Shown here piece after piece: positions 6,981-7,616 of a stretch of 7,616 nt of DNA. How positions within the stretch are numbered: position 1 is the first letter of the stretch; each line of letters starts with the position of its first letter. This stretch comes from Bacteroidales bacterium (GTDB lineage Bacteria > Bacteroidota > Bacteroidia > Bacteroidales > UBA12481): assembly GCA_028707745.1 (NCBI GenBank), contig JAQWAJ010000070.1, forward strand, positions 1 to 7,616, read 5' to 3'. The position numbers and the translations under genes are program-made. The notes under the pieces were generated by a model that saw only the letters and a program-made list of their open reading frames with translations, did not search any database and had not been told where the DNA came from.

Positions 6981-7075
6981 CAATACTCAAAACCCAAAAC
7001 CCAAAACCCGACACCCGATACCCGATACCTGATACCTGATACCCGAAACCCGATACCTGATACCCGATACCCGAG
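6978..7075. repeat. Tandem 7-bp repeat array, 14 units (consensus ACCCGAT)
   Basis: Fourteen consecutive 7-base units run with no change of phase. Every unit starts with AC and has A at position 6. Differences at positions 3 to 5 are all transitions (C/T or G/A), and position 7 is free. The first four units are of the A type (such as ACCCAAA) and the remaining ten are G or T variants (ACCCGAT, ACCTGAT, ACCCGAA). Five consecutive CCC runs spaced by four bases (6993-7023) give a G3N4 pattern on the minus strand. The region lies between the E3 and ligase genes and no credible ORF crosses it. Confidence 0.93.
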
Positions 7076-7158
7076 TTATTGTTAGGATCATTTGTCTAAT
7101 TTTAGGCATTATTAAAAAAGATCAAGACGGAGCGGATCGGCTGAGATAATCTGACATT
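7076..7158 (+). promoter_or_regulatory. AT-rich leader before the lipoate ligase, possible promoter
   Basis: After the array the sequence turns AT-rich (7076-7120). TAATTTTA (7097-7104) is a one-mismatch fit to TANNTTTG, and TTATTG (7076-7081) is a poor -33 candidate at shorter than usual spacing. The ligase gene stands 210 bp from the operon and probably needs its own promoter, but the assignment is weak. Confidence 0.22.
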
Positions 7159-7616
7159 GTGGAATACCAAACCCTGCCATACACCTTACCGGATGCGGTG
7201 CTAATAGATGCTGAGGCCACCACGAATGACTTCATGGTATGGCAACCGGCTGAAACGGTAATTGTACTGGGCCAGAGTAACCAGGCCGGAACGGCTGTTC
7301 ATACCGATCTGGCGATGCAGGATGGGATTCCGGTGTACAAGCGGCATACTGGGGGGCAGACAGTGATTCTTACTCCGGGGACTCTGGTGATATCCGTAAG
7401 GCTTATCTCTGAGAAACTGGAGAATCCGCAGATCTATTTCAGGCTAGTCAACCATTTGATCATAGAAGCACTATCGGAATCCGGTGTTGCCAATCTCGTT
7501 GAAAAGGGAATTTCAGATATAGCCATCGGGGATAAAAAGATACTGGGTTCATCGATATACAGAAAGAAGAGCATGGTGTTTTACCACGCGGTGCTGAACA
7601 TAACAGAGAGTCCTGA
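7159..7616 (+). CDS. lplA: Lipoate-protein ligase A family protein, N-terminal part (3' end outside window)
   Basis: Probable cofactor transferase that activates lipoate (or octanoate) and attaches it to the E2 lipoyl lysine; 152 codons are visible and the frame is open at the right edge. An in-frame TAA at 7147-7149 leaves GTG 7159 as the only reasonable start. Family features in order are MVWQPAETVIVLGQSN (26-41, like the FLWRN.DTVVIGRAQN block), VYKRHTGGQTVILTPGTLVIS (59-79, the RRxSGGGAVFHDxGN region), SDIAIGDKKILGSS (119-132, with Lys127 at the lipoyl-AMP-binding lysine position) and FYHAVLNI (141-148, like HHGTLLLN). It is odd in lacking the usual N-terminal helix (FNLAVEE type) and in reading GGQTVIL where the family normally has GGGAVFH. 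An octanoyl- or lipoyl-transferase of the same fold is possible. The position beside the E2 gene supports a role in lipoylation. Confidence 0.82.
   Translation, partial: MEYQTLPYTLPDAVLIDAEATTNDFMVWQPAETVIVLGQSNQAGTAVHTDLAMQDGIPVYKRHTGGQTVILTPGTLVISVRLISEKLENPQIYFRLVNHLIIEALSESGVANLVEKGISDIAIGDKKILGSSIYRKKSMVFYHAVLNITESP

Noticed and set aside
6978..7075. CRISPR array or telomere
   Set aside because: The units are 7 bp with no spacers, so it is not CRISPR; it lies between genes in a bacterial-type region, so it is not a chromosome end.

Overview
The window (about 50% GC by eye) looks like an ordinary bacterial chromosome segment, most likely from a Bacteroidota (Bacteroidetes) member. This lineage call is an inference from weak signs. 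A TANNTTTG-like promoter box (TACTTTAG) sits directly before pepT, Shine-Dalgarno signals are poor throughout, and an intergenic heptamer array lies near the right end. All confident genes are on the + strand. I saw no RNA genes, insertion sequences, CRISPR array or phage genes.

Layout from left to right: the 3' part of rmuC (a PD-(D/E)XK-fold DNA-recombination protein, cut by the left edge); a perfect 7-bp stem-loop right after its stop codon; pepT (tripeptidase, zinc peptidase family M20); a 55-bp gap holding a long nested palindrome that runs into the next start codon; a tight four-gene operon for a 2-oxoacid dehydrogenase complex (E1 alpha, E1 beta, E2, E3); a 210-bp intergenic region with a GC-rich stem-loop, fourteen in-phase 7-bp repeats and an AT-rich stretch; and the 5' part of a lipoate-protein ligase-like gene cut by the right edge.

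The last five genes form one functional unit. E1 (alpha2beta2, thiamine diphosphate) decarboxylates a 2-oxoacid and passes the acyl group to the lipoyl arm on Lys43 of E2. E2 transfers the acyl group to CoA and E3 reoxidises the arm. The LplA-like protein next door probably attaches, or helps attach, the lipoyl group. Sequence alone does not settle whether the substrate is pyruvate or branched-chain 2-oxoacids: the E1 alpha phosphorylation-loop region and C-terminus look at least as much like the branched-chain enzyme as like Gram-positive PDH.

Nothing here is a clearly new system. The points most worth a second look are: (1) E3 keeps its FAD site, redox cysteines and catalytic His-Glu, but its NAD-binding domain lacks several hallmark residues; (2) a 16-bp nested palindrome overlaps the E1 alpha start codon; (3) a 98-bp, perfectly phased ACCCGAT-type array has G-quadruplex potential on the minus strand; (4) the LplA-like protein is unusually short at its N-terminus and has an altered lipoate-binding motif.
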